Shown piece after piece: positions 21,300 to 33,259 of a DNA stretch of 64,000 nt (the stretch's first letter is position 1; each line of letters begins with the position of its first letter). The stretch comes from Palaemon carinicauda. Taxonomy: Eukaryota; Arthropoda; Malacostraca; Decapoda; Palaemonidae. The stretch covers positions 17,653,351-17,717,350 of the forward strand of contig NC_090743.1 in the NCBI RefSeq assembly GCF_036898095.1. Reading direction: 5' to 3'. Both the position numbers and the translations under genes were made by a program. The notes under the pieces are model-generated. The model was given only the letters and a program-made list of their open reading frames with translations. It ran no database searches and was not told the DNA's origin.

Positions 21300-22926
21300 A
21301 CTTACAGTTTAACATTTACTCAGAGTAAGGAAAAGTATCAAACAAAAAACTGTAGGAAGGTTAGTAACAGACAACCATATATCATTACAACCAAGGGCAG
21401 AGTGAAAACCCAAATGCTAGCAGAAAATCACCGAACCACTGCTGGCTCCAAGATGCAACCATAAAATATTGCCAGACCCCCAACTATTCTTCAATCTGGT
21501 CGTAACAAAGCTACGCCAGAGCTAACTCCAACAAATGACGACTGTTTGTATCCCCATAGGAAAAACTTAGCTTCAATGAGCAATGTTGACCATGATAGAA
21601 AATATATGCAACTATACACGGAGGGTCGTTAAAAATAAAACCAACGTCAACAGCCAAGAAATTGTAGCGCACAATTAAAATTAAAAGAAAAAAAATTCCA
21701 CCACAGGCCCCCAAATTAATTTTAATTTGAAAGTAACTGAATACATTCAGGTTTTGGTAGCTATTTTATCAGGTTTTGGGAAAACCAACTGGACCACTAA
21801 TTACAATATAAAATTATCAATGATGAACAATAAGTGATACACTTATCTAATGATGGTTTTGTTTTTAGTAATTATGAGAAGCTCTATTTGTTAATAGAGC
21901 CGATAGTTCTCACTCTATAGTGAATTAGACATAAAAGCGTAACACTAGAAAATCCTAAAATAAAAGTCTACAAACTCAAAAATAGGTTATACTGTACTTG
22001 AAATAATTCCACTCTTTCCTTAAAATAGGAATGTGCTTGTACAAGTAAGTATACAAAAGACACCAATACAGCTATTAGAAGATAAAATTAAAATATTTCA
22101 AACTGAACATAATAAAAAGTAAACCTAATTTCACTCTGTACAGTCATTTAAAAAGAGAACAAATCATGTACTGTGTCTGTAGCACATACAGTACAAAAGA
22201 TCAGCACACAAATGTAGTTTTAATTTTCATTACCAGTCCTTACATTAATATTTCACATGGCATTAACAGTCAAGTTGTTCTTAAGCAACAAAGGTTGTGC
22301 ATAATTAATGAGATGTCTATCATTAGCTAGTAAGAGGTGACCCTTAATACTGTATTAAATAAAAATAAACTTTTGTCAATTTGCTGCAAAATCAATTGTT
22401 ATGTTCCAGTAGATGTACAGAAATACTATCAGTTGATGACAAAATTAATCATGAAAGCATACCAGATTCTACTGGAAAAGTATACAGTATCTGATAAAGA
22501 ATTTCAAGTCACCCATTAACTTCTATAGGTAAAAGTGGCTTTCAATGCTTCAACGTAAGAGGGATATAATCAAAGGTATGTTTTATCTATATAAACACTA
22601 TTACTCTTGACAAAAAGAGTGGTCCAAGAGACAGACAGAATGTCCAATTGAAAACATGCTAAAGCACTTGTCATTAATTACTAAATAAAACCTAGTCACA
22701 TGAAAGTTCAGAAGACTTTAAAGACTGAAGTGAAACTTTTTAAATGTTCAATATAATTAAAAAGATTCCATATAAATTCATGTCAAGCAATCCCATAAAA
22801 GTTTCATAATTAATTCTAATACTGTACTCAAGTACAATACATTTGTATTTCCGTTTACAATAACAATGCTAATATAAAGATTCAAAAAGGATGATAACAC
22901 AAACACACACACACAAGAAAACTTAC
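21300..22926. other. CPSF6 intron 2, right part; nothing recognised
   Basis: AT-rich, with a short CA run at about 22901-22914. No exon, RNA gene or repeat end was recognised. Confidence 0.5.
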
Positions 22927-23166
22927 CCATGTTAGGTTACCAACATAGAGTTGGAATTTGCGGCCACTGTGTGGAACTGGGCCTGAAAAGGCAGCCCTAT
23001 CTTCCGATGAAACAGATCGACCTCGTGATTGGGAAGACTGTCGAGAGGGAGCAGACCCTCCGTTGCGCTCTGAAGAAGGCGGAGCTGGACTGGCATCTTC
23101 TCGATCTCGCTCTCTTCCCCCACCTGTGAGGACTGCATCGTATAGGTCCCCATCAGCAAAGTCATC
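22927..23166 (-). CDS. CPSF6: CPSF6 coding exon 2, acidic/Ser-rich N terminus and RRM start
   Basis: This 240 bp exon (80 codons, phase 0 at both ends) has acceptor TTACTTAG and donor TGG/GTAAGT on the minus strand. It starts DDFADGDLYDAVLTGGGRER, continues through a Ser/Pro/Arg-rich stretch (SERNGGSAPSRQSSQSRGRS), and ends KFQLYVGNLTW. LYVGNL is the RNP2 strand of the RRM, about residues 91-96. The junction with exon 3 restores NLTW-WTTD, the CPSF6/CPSF7 signature. The exon sits alone between introns of about 24 kb and 14 kb. Confidence 0.97.
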
Positions 23167-23768
23167 CTAAGTAACAACAGGGGGTCATTTGTTGTTAGAG
23201 TTCCATTTAGCATTACTGATCTAAGCATTACAGTATTGTTCACTCATAAAATTTCTAACGTCTTCACAACTTTCATCAGAGGGGCTCAGTAAATGTCTAA
23301 GCACTAATTAGTACAAGCTAGAATCAACTGCCAAACTACATTAATTTCTTTTTAAACAATGTCCTTATTTTTTTACATAACGTTTAAAAACATGTACCAG
23401 ACATGACGGAGCCAAAAGTCTTCCTTAATTCTTATAAAAGAGCCACACAGGAAAAACTGCTATTAAGAGAGATCTACGTAGCCGAGCATCGATATCTTAC
23501 CATGTGTGTATCAAGTCCTCGATTTGTTTCTCATATATTACAAACTGTTAATAATAAACTAGTGCATATTTTGTACAGATACAGACAGTGTTTGTGTTCA
23601 TTTTCATAACTTGAAATTTCAAACATGCTTTACATCTCAAAAATCCCTACAAAATACTGTTTTCTTTCTACCATATAATCAACTCTAAAATATTATATAA
23701 CAGTGTTTCAGAGACAGAACAAGATTAACTGCAACCTCTTCCCAAAAGGGGAAAGCAATACTTAATAG

Positions 23769-23822
<54 letters not shown>

Positions 23823-26074
23823 TTCTTTTAAATATTTCAATCCTATACCGTAAGATAAGCTCAATGCACATTTCAAGATAAGTTTTGATTTTTATTTCAA
23901 ATTTATACTTCTAATCCTATCAACAAGATCATGTAGAGTAACAGTTATGCATGCTCCCCTTTTGAAAATCAGTTGAACTTGAAACCAAAATTTGTTGAGC
24001 TGAAAAGCACATTTACCAAGGCCAGCTTAAAGGAAAAAAAACATCTACCCAAGAGTAAATGTCTACCTTCACTTACAGAAACTAGGTAAGGTAATTAGTA
24101 AACCTCCCTTCTTAAAGGACTTGATGAGGCTTTGAATATAAAATTAAACTACTTTATGAATACTAATTGCTCAGTCCATTAAGAAGCAAGTTGAAACCCA
24201 ACAGAACCTTGTAAAATCCATGAAACAGTGCTATAAGTCCTTAAATGTTGTTAAACAAGTCACAAAATTCATATGAATAATAATAATATTAATATATAGA
24301 CACCAGTTCTGAACATCTTCATAACATAAGAAAACATTTCAGAACTGACCACAGTCATGTACCATGAAGCAAAAAGAACAAGTAGTAATCAAGTGAAAAT
24401 ACTAACTTCTGATAACACGTAAAACTAGAATAAGTATTTTAACTGCTATTTTGTAATGTACATCCACATCAAAAGGGGCAGACAGATCTAGATACTCATG
24501 ACTAACAATGAGCTCAGAAGTGAGTACATCCAATTGAAACTGTATACACATTACAAGGAAAAAATAAACAAAAACAGAACATGTAGACTAATATATCAAA
24601 ATATATACTGTATATATAAATATATATAGGAAATGCATATCGGAAACAAAATCAGCTGTCTTGCCATTCCTGCAAAGAACAACAATTAGCCTGAAATTTT
24701 AATCTGGTAGATTGGTAACTTATTATAAGGTGTTATATAACCATTATCATCTACAAAAATATAACAAAAATGCTTTCATATCTCAAAGGCAATAAAAAAA
24801 ATGTTTTCAAAGCAAATAACGGAAGGCTTCTTATCCCAACATCCCCAAACCTTTTGACATGATTTGGTATCAATGATTCAAATAATTATCAAAGGCTTTT
24901 AAATACTGTTTCTATATCATTTATAGTAACACTATAACATCACTTTACAGCAACCCCCCTTGAGCAAACTGTGTCATTGTTCATTAATATGACTAATATC
25001 TTCACAAAATCCTATCTACCGCTGGACTCAGCCAATGTATCTTACCAAGAAACATGAAACAGCTTTTAAGCCACATTCTGGCAAGTAATTCATGACTACA
25101 CAGTAGTAGTCTATAGATGGAATTCTTGAATACTTAATTTACAAAAGCCACAAAAACATGAAGTATTGGAAGAAATTGTAAAGTTAACACCTCCATAATA
25201 TTGGTTCGCCAATGTTTACATGTTATCTATGTTTCTGGTTAGAGGGAAAGAATTACATAATGGATTAATTTCTTTCTGATATTAATCTTATGAAATATTT
25301 CCAAAAGATTCTTAAATCATTTAATGCCTTTACCTTTATTTTTTGGGGGTATAGGCTATCTATGCATAACATGGTGTAGGTAATTACCATGTATGGTATT
25401 ATAATTACTTTCTAAGTCATTATACTATCTTTTAACAATAATTAGCTTTCTTCATAAAGCATTTTTATGTACATATCTAGAACACCATCCTTGCTGGTTA
25501 CAAAGTTCCCAGTCCTATAAATTCCTAAAAAGTACCTATAATTTTCATTAAAAATAAAAATGAAAAAAAAAATCTTATTAATCTACATTGAATAATCATA
25601 CCTGACGACCTTTAAAAACACACCTGTTTACAAGATACAATATAGTTCATGTTAAAAACACAGGTCAATTCCAATGAGGCATAGAACACTTATGCGTCAG
25701 TCTTTGCATTAGTCATCTAATATCTATTACCATTTAACCTTGAAGTAGGCCTGTTCACTACTACTATACATCAATATCTAACTATATTATAAGAGAATCA
25801 TGATATCAGCTTCTCTCCTTGTATCATATATATCAGAATCAAAAATAAACAGTGATCATAAAAGGACCAAACTAATTACTCACAAACGCCTTTAACCTCT
25901 ACAGATTTTCAAAGGATTCTCACATCTGACGAATTGCTGATAATATTCTCGATTGTCTTACGGTATTCAGTTAACAGGAGAATATAACAGGAACCCATAA
26001 AAAATTATTAAAGGATGTAATACTAATATAAGAACAAATAGACAAAAGTTCCATAAAGAATATTCATATTGGAA
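23167..26074. other. CPSF6 intron 1, left part
   Basis: AT-rich intron downstream of the exon 2 acceptor. Apart from an (AT)n microsatellite at 23772-23818, nothing is recognised. Confidence 0.5.
23772..23818. repeat. (AT)n microsatellite
   Basis: About 23 uninterrupted AT dinucleotides. Confidence 0.95.
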
Positions 26075-26271
26075 CTATAGTCCATTTCTTTTAGCGATGC
26101 ATATTTGCACCGACTCGCAGCGGTGCCCTTTTAGCTCGGAAAAGTTTCCGGATCGCTGATTGGTTGGACGAGATAATTCCAACCAATCAGCGATCCGGAA
26201 ACTTTTCCGAGCTAAAAGGGCACCGCTACGAGTCGGTGCAAATATGCATAGCTAAAAGAAATGGACTATAG
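26075..26271. mobile_element. Foldback (palindromic MITE-like) element, copy 1
   Basis: Two 93 bp arms, beginning CTATAGTCCATTTCTTTTAG and its complement, flank an 11 bp centre and differ at only two positions. Each arm also contains its own small hairpin (GCACCG, 8 bases, CGGTGC), so the DNA or its transcript could form a long cruciform or double-stranded hairpin. A second, more diverged copy at 49522-49719 with the same ends shows that this is a mobile family. No coding capacity. The high arm identity suggests recent insertion or arm conversion. Confidence 0.9.
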
Positions 26272-28990
26272 AATAGAAAAAGCCCCTTTGACAATTCACA
26301 TATGTAAATTAGATCAACACCTACAATTCCAAAAATCATATCTATGAGGGGGGGGAAAAATTTTCACCTCTCCTGGAATTCATTCAAATTCAAACACCTC
26401 CGATTTATCATCGCCTTTCTCCCTAGATCAATTCTAGTCTTATATTATAGCAATCAATTATTTACATGTTCCAACAAAAAAGTATAAACTATACTCTAAC
26501 CTATACGTTTTTCCGTCTCTGAATCACACAGTATAAGCTGCACTAGTGATAAATTGAAAGTTCGTCAATATTATAGTAGTGCATTTCTATAAATTAGTTC
26601 ATAGAACAAGGTAAGATTTATTTCATGAAAGTTTGTATTCACCAGTCAGAAAACAAGACATGAGAATCCATTGCAAACCCATAGAAATTAATATGAAGTG
26701 GAATAAATCAAGTAAATATATAGCATGATAATAACAGAAGTGTTACGCATAGCTAGAAATACCATTAAATTTTGAAGGACTAAAAATTATAAACAATTCC
26801 TTATATATTCTCACATTAAAGCTAATAAACATCATTCTATTTTCACTAAAACTGTACGCTGTACGCTAAGATTTTTCTTTACCAAGAACTAAGATGTGAC
26901 GAAAAAATTAAAAGATTTTATAGTCTACAACCATAAGGAGAAATTTTTAAGTCTATGGCACATATCCTTCAACAACATACACCACACACTGTACTTATCT
27001 ACAAGCATCCCAGGATGGAATCTCAAACTAAATTTTGAGAAATAAAACTTTATAAATTACCCCAAGAAGATATGTCACAAAAGGTTTTTAACATCTATTC
27101 TCAAGATTCCTGTTATGACCCAATACTCCAATCGGGAAATTTGGCACCTGAAATCTTCAGATTTTTTTCTTTTCAAGTACATTAAATTGGTGTATACAGT
27201 GCACAAAAAATACCCTAAAATCACATACAGATCACCCAAGTGTTGTTATACTGAACAATACCTCCTTAATAAACATATGATGTTAGATCAATTTACATGT
27301 CATTTTTGTATAACATACCAAAATAGTGACCTTCCTGAACAGGAAAAAACGGGAATGATATTGCACAGCCTTGAAAATCAAGATAACACAGTATAATATT
27401 CAGGCCAACTTTCACAAAGCCACTTTTGAGTGCCTTAACATATGCATATTATTAACAAAGGAGTTAGATATCAAAAGTAAAATAAAAAAATAAAAAAAAA
27501 TATTACGAAGCGTCTTTTGATAACGTTCCTAAAGATCCAGAGAGATCTACACTTTGGAGAGAGAGTAAAGTATTTGAAATTCTACCTACGAGAATTCAAA
27601 CCAGCAAGGATGGAATTGTTAACATGTAACCAAACCAAAAATTAGGTTTCAGACAATAATAATATATGATAATATAAAAATATATGAAGAATGTTGGAGG
27701 GTGCAGGACTAGAAACTTCGCAGGAGTTCGTTTCTTACCAGCTCATTTCACATCCTGGAATGAACAACACCGAACTGTCAATCTGAAGGTCACGACTGAT
27801 GAAAACTTCTCTTTTTTTTTAATATACCCGATCGTTTCAGTGGTATTAAACATGTAGGACTATGAATTTGAATGAATTTAGTTAAGGATTAGCATGTACT
27901 CATAAATATTTTTCCTCTTCTGAAAACTGAGCCATAACATGAATAATTTAATCTGACAAGGCCAGGTAAATCTGACATGATATGATAAAAGTCATCATAT
28001 CATCAAAGTAAAGGTTCATCTTTTGACCAACATTACACAAAAATCTCATGTCATGACTCAGAGATTAAGCTTAAAGCTCCTAAGCTGTGTTCCAAAAGTA
28101 ATGCCTTTGAAATGTCAAAATAATTGACGTATAAAAAGGGGAAAAATGCTGAATTCCTAGAGAAACTTTACCATAAGTATTTCACACTAAAGGCCTGGAT
28201 AGCTTTAATTTTACTTAAATTACCTAATTTTGGTATTATATAGTATTTACATTTAATGAGGAGTCTAATAAAAATGGCATTACAACAGAAAGAAAAAATA
28301 AATGTAGAAGGAATAGTAGCTGTGGTAAAGCAATCAGTTTACTCTGCATAGGAAATAAAGAGCTGTAAAAAGAAGAGTGGATATAAAAAAAAAAAAGTAA
28401 AATCCATCAGATTAATGATAGCCAGGTTGTGGGAGTCACACAAACGGTGAAATTTCAAGTGTTCAAAAATTCATGAGTTAATATATAGATCTATCAGCTC
28501 TTGGGGACAGCACTGCTGAAGGTATCTCAAACATCACAGTAGAAATACAGTAAGAGTACCATACTGTATTTCACACTCAAACTTTTTCAAATTATGTACT
28601 GTATGACGAAAGGCAACAATGAATTAGACCAAATACCATACCTATAAAAGACTTCATAAAAAATGCAAAATGGAAGATAAGAGAAGTGCACCTTAGCCAA
28701 CATACATACCTCTCGATAAAATAGTTTACCCATTTCAACTAAAATTTATCTTATAATGCCAAAAGCCTACAATTACTGTAATGTATTACTTTTGAAAGGG
28801 ATATATAGACAAGGGTCAATTCATTCATGGAATTTGTTACAGATAAATTCCATAACAGGCAATATTAAGATATAAAGTACAGTACTGCCTCCATTTATTT
28901 ATTCGGGAAGCTCGCTTGCAAACAAAAATGTTGGTATACTAAAACAATGTTTCTGATAAGAAATAAAGGAAATTCAAAGAGTTCTACACA
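26272..28990. other. CPSF6 intron 1, nothing recognised
   Basis: AT-rich sequence with no exon, repeat terminus or RNA gene recognised. Short open frames (such as plus 27115-27396) have no family resemblance. Confidence 0.45.
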
Positions 28991-29004
28991 ACCATAAATA
29001 AACA

Positions 29005-29813
29005 TAGAAGGAAGTCCTAAGGTTACGCTGATTCGCTGTTACGAACGGGCTCATATGAGATACTTAGAAAAATCATCGTAACTCAATTTTGAGTTACGAC
29101 ATTTGGTTCGTTGATACGACAAACTACTTGCTAATGCAGAGAGCAGCTATCGCCTTTACCTAGCTGCAGAGTAGTGTGTTACGAGTCACTTTGTCATTAG
29201 TCTGCCATCTTTATTTATGATATCCATTAGAGATTTTAGTGCTGCTCTTTTTGGAATATTTTTTTGCCTATTTTTGGTGTACATCACGTCTGGAGAGTGA
29301 TGTCAATGGGCAGGCTAACCACAGGAATAATGGTAAGGAATTGTTATATATATTACTTATTGTCTATTAGCATAAATATAGGTACGCTACAGTACGGTGT
29401 ACTGTAGAGGGTAGTAACTTATGAATAATAGGAGATTGTTCCCTCTCTTTATTTTACGGTACATTATACATATATAGTGAGTACATAAAATATGTTATAT
29501 ACAGTATACTGTATAAATAAGACTTGCAACTAAAATTGACTTCTGGCACAAAGTAAAGCCTGTATTACTGAAGGTACACGGTACACTACTGCATAGGGTA
29601 CAAGTATTTGTATGTATAGGGTACAGTAATTTATGAATGGTAAGTTACTATTTTCCCTTTTTTTAACAAGTATATTATACATATGAAATATGTATATCTT
29701 CGTATGTTTATGCAATATGTTATCCATATAAAAATACATCTTACGACAAAAACCTACTTATGACGCATTATAAGATAAAATCTTGCTCATAATTGTAGGA
29801 CCTCCTGTAAACT
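29005..29813. mobile_element. Possible degraded Tigger/pogo-type MITE
   Basis: The left end AGGAAGTCCTAAGGTTACG (about 29010) and the reverse complement of the right end (TACAGGAGGTCCTACAATTA, ending at about 29813) resemble each other and the TACAGGnGGTCC type of Tigger termini. The interior has no transposase. It includes a perfect 18 bp palindrome TATACAGTATACTGTATA near 29498 and two similar sub-blocks (about 29418-29480 and 29629-29690). Ends are approximate. Confidence 0.4.
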
Positions 29814-29842
29814 CATCTTTAATGGTTTTCTAAAGGTAATTA

Positions 29843-32384
29843 CAGTGGAACCTCTACATACGATTGTCTTTACATACGAATTTTCCAACATCCGAAGTAA
29901 AATTCGATCAAATTTGCGTCTCGACACCCGAAGTCTTGCTCCAACATACGACGTAGATCATACGAGTACGTGTAGAATTTTCTCCAAGCGTCGATCGTAG
30001 TTTCTTGTTTACGCCGGTAGACGGCAGCACATCGGAGGGACGCCAATCGAGCGTCGCCTTGATCAGTCCTCTCATCTCGTGCGCATCGTGTGGTTGTTCT
30101 CTATTCACTCCGTTATTAACAGTGTTTTATATCTTCCTTCCCTCACATTTCATTTTTTATTTTACTTATAATCATGGGTCCTAAAAAGCTTAGTTTCGGT
30201 TCAGGAAGTAGTAGCGGAGAGAAAAGGAAGAAGTCAATGCTTTCATTAGAACTAAAACAAGAAATAGAAAAGCAATATGACCGGAATAACACAAAAGGCA
30301 GCCATTAAAGCAGTCAAACCATCGAAGGGGATCACCATTATTTCTAAACGTCGTAGCCCTACTCTGGAAGAGATGGAACGCCTTTTGTTGATCTGGATAA
30401 AGGACAAGGAGATTGTTGGCGATACGATCACTGAAACGATCATCTGTGAGAAGGCCAGCGTTATCTACAGTGACTTGAAGGCGGCGGGCTCTGGGGGTGA
30501 CGAGGGGGAGAGTTCAGCCAATCCTACGACGGAGGAATTCAAGGCGTCTCGAGGTTGGTTCGAGAAATTTAGGAAAAGGACCGAGATTCATTCAGTTGTT
30601 CGGCATGGAGAGGCTTCAAGTTCGGACACCAAGGCTGCTAATGATTTTGTTAAAAAGTTCGTGGAGGAGGAAGGCTACGTAGAGCAGCAGGTTTTCAACA
30701 GTGATGAAACCGGTCTGTTTTGGAAAAAGATGCCTAGTCGAACATACATTACCGCCGAAAAGAAGAAAATGCCTGGACATAAGCCAATGAAGGATCGGTT
30801 GACTCTTGCGCTTTGTGCCAACGCCAGCGGGGACTGCAAAATAAAGCCGTTATTAGTTTACCATTCCGAAAACCCTCGGGCATTTAAAGCACATAGAATT
30901 AATAAAGACCTGCTACATGTTCTATGGCGTTCTAATTCTAAGGCTTGGGTCACTAGGCATATCTTCGTGGAATGGGTAAACGTAGTTTTCGACCCTGCTG
31001 TCAAGAAGTACCTTCAGAAGAGGAATTTGCCTTTGGAGTGCTAGCTTTGTTTGGATAATGCACCCCCTCACCCCCCCAGGACTCGAAGATGATATCATCG
31101 ACGAATACAAATTAATCAAAGTGTTGTATCTTCCAACGAATACCACCCCTATCCTCCAGCCCATGGACCAGCAAGTCATCTCTAATTTTAAGAAGCTCTA
31201 CACCAAGCACTTATTTAAGCAGTGCTTTAATGTCACGCAAAGCACCAACTTAACTTTGCGTGAATTTTGGAGGAGCCACTTTAATATCGTGCACTGCTTA
31301 AAGATCATAGATCAGGCTTGGGAGGGAGTAACTCGTCGGACACTGAATTCAGCTTGGAAGAAGCTTGGGCCTGATGCTGTTGCTCCCAGAGATTTCGAAG
31401 GTTTTGGCCCCGAGCATGGACCTGTGCTTGCCATCGAGGAAGACGTCGAAGAGATTGTATCCCTTAGCAAGTCCATGGGTCTGGAGGTCGATGAAGATGA
31501 CATCACTGAACTCGTCGATGAGCATCATGAAGAGCTCACCACCGAGGAACTCAAGGAGCAGCAAGCCATGCAGCATGATGAGATCCAAGCGCAGTTGAGC
31601 GAGTCGGAGAAGATCGAGGAGGTAGGTCACATCTTAGGTTCGGCTGAAATAAAACAGATGTTGCCATATCATCAACACGTGGTTGATTTCATCGATAAGC
31701 ATCACCCACAGAAACTTCAGGTTTGCCATGTAGTTTCGCAGTTCGATGATGTTTGTTTAAAACACTTTAGAAAAATTCTCAAAAGCCGTACCAAGCAACT
31801 TTCTCTCGATAGTTTCTTTAAAAAATCTACGAAACCGTCTAGTGATCATGATAAAGAGAAAAAAAGTGAAGCAAAGAAAAGTAAGACCGAATCGAGTGAA
31901 AGTGATGCAAATTAAAAATAGAAAAGAAAAAAAAATGTAATAAAAAAAATATATATATAAAATATAAAAATGAAAAAAAAATAAGGCAAGTTAGGTTAAA
32001 GTTCACGTATTGTAAGTTAGAGTAAGTTACGGTAAGTTATCGCAGTCGCCGTCTCTACCTCCTCGCTGATCTTCCGTCTCCTCCTGCGTAGCATTTCCTA
32101 CACCTGCGCTGGCCTGTCTCTAAGGTAAAGTGTTAATAAAAACACCTTTTTTATTTATTTCTTTATTATTCTTTTTTTAGATATTTCTGTATTATTCAAT
32201 TGTATTAATGTTATGTGTAATTATGTGTAGCAATTTATTAAGGAGTTATCATGGGTTTTTAGGCTGAGGAACGAATTAAAAAAATTAGTGTATTCTTATG
32301 GGAATATTTGCTCCAACATACGATCATTTTAACATACGAAGCAGCTCACGGAACGAATTAAGATCGTATGTAGAGGTATCACTG
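29843..32384 (+). mobile_element. Tigger/pogo-family DNA transposon with TIRs and TA duplication
   Basis: The element is 2542 bp. The left TIR starts CAGTGGAACCTCTACATACG. The right TIR, reverse complemented, starts CAGTGATACCTCTACATACG. The dinucleotide TA flanks both ends (29841-29842 and 32385-32386), as expected for the Tc1/mariner/pogo group. Further ACATACGA words repeat inside each end (for example 29858, 29871 and 32326, 32331-32339), and these may be transposase-binding sites. The interior encodes one broken transposase on the plus strand. The length is normal for an autonomous Tigger, so this is a near full-length dead copy in CPSF6 intron 1. Confidence 0.93.
30174..31915 (+). pseudogene. 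Tigger/pogo transposase pseudogene (DDE/DDD)
   Basis: The start context is ATCATGG at 30174 (MGPKKLSFGSGSSSG). The reading shifts from that frame to a second near 30270-30300, inside the N-terminal DNA-binding region. The second frame (30277-31044) carries a CENP-B-like HTH (ERLLLIWIKDKEIVGDTI to SRGWFEKFRKR) and the first catalytic Asp in FNSDETGLF (30703-30705). A TAG at 31042-31044 interrupts it just before LCLDNAPPH, whose Asp is at 31054-31056. A C7 run at 31071-31077 shifts the frame again, and the third Asp lies in LQPMDQ (31166-31168). The C terminus is acidic, then Lys/Ser-rich, and contains QLSLDSFF. Two frameshifts and one stop rule out an intact transposase. Confidence 0.93.
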
Positions 32385-33259
32385 TATTTAAAAATTTATA
32401 AACCCTAACATCAAAAATTAATAAAAAATAATTCGCAAAGATATGACAAATTCGGAGGTAATTTGTATTTTTCCTAACGATATAAATCTCAGGTATTTAT
32501 AGGGGTCATTATTTTGGCGAAGCTGAAAGGAGAGCCATTAAAATTTAGTGAGGGTTAACTACCCATCCGCTAGTTAGCGGGGGTTAGGGTGGGGTAACTA
32601 ACTATACCCCCTCACTCTTACACCTGTGACTGAGCTTCAATTTGCTTGGAGGTATGACTTTGACGGAGGACAAGGTTGGTGGCCAAGTATGTATAAATAG
32701 CTAAGGTTTGTATCGTTAGGAAAAATACAAATTACCTCTGAATTTGTCACTTTTTCTGTAACTGGAATACAAACCAACGCTATTTATAAGGGTAACTCGC
32801 CCATTAGGAGGGTGGATGTCTCTGCCAGTCTGACTTTTTGGCCTTACCCGGGGTACTCCTTATTGTGCAGAGTTTCGTGCAAAAATAAGGAGACCCTAAA
32901 ACCTCCCTAACCTGCTAAGCATGGTCTGCGGCGTACATAAGCTGTGTGTGGTGATATACTAACATTGTGACTATCAAGGTAATGGTTATTCTGAGTCTTG
33001 TAAGGAAATATCCGACGAGATTGAGACATTCCCGATACCACCTCGCCAGGGTATGGGGACGACGCAACAGTATTGGAACAAAACAAGGTTACACAAGGGA
33101 GCAATGATTTACCAGGAGAGGTTTGAGCTCAGCTTGTGCAGAGAATCCAGGAAGCTGATTTCCCCACGAGAGGGGAGGATGAAAAAAGGAAAAGAGCCAA
33201 ATATTCTTTTTCATTCACTTAAGACTAAAACCTGAGTAACCAATGCCCTCAACCTTCTA

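Noticed and set aside
22932..23243. 103-codon minus-strand frame through CPSF6 exon 2 and into the intron
   Set aside because: It is out of frame with the CPSF6 reading, which is fixed by the LYVGNLTW motif and phase-0 splice sites.
26095..26245. GCACCG/GAGTCGGTGC words resembling the terminal hairpin of Cas9 tracrRNA
   Set aside because: They lie in the arms of a eukaryotic foldback repeat that occurs twice. There are no cas genes, repeats or spacers, so the resemblance is coincidental.
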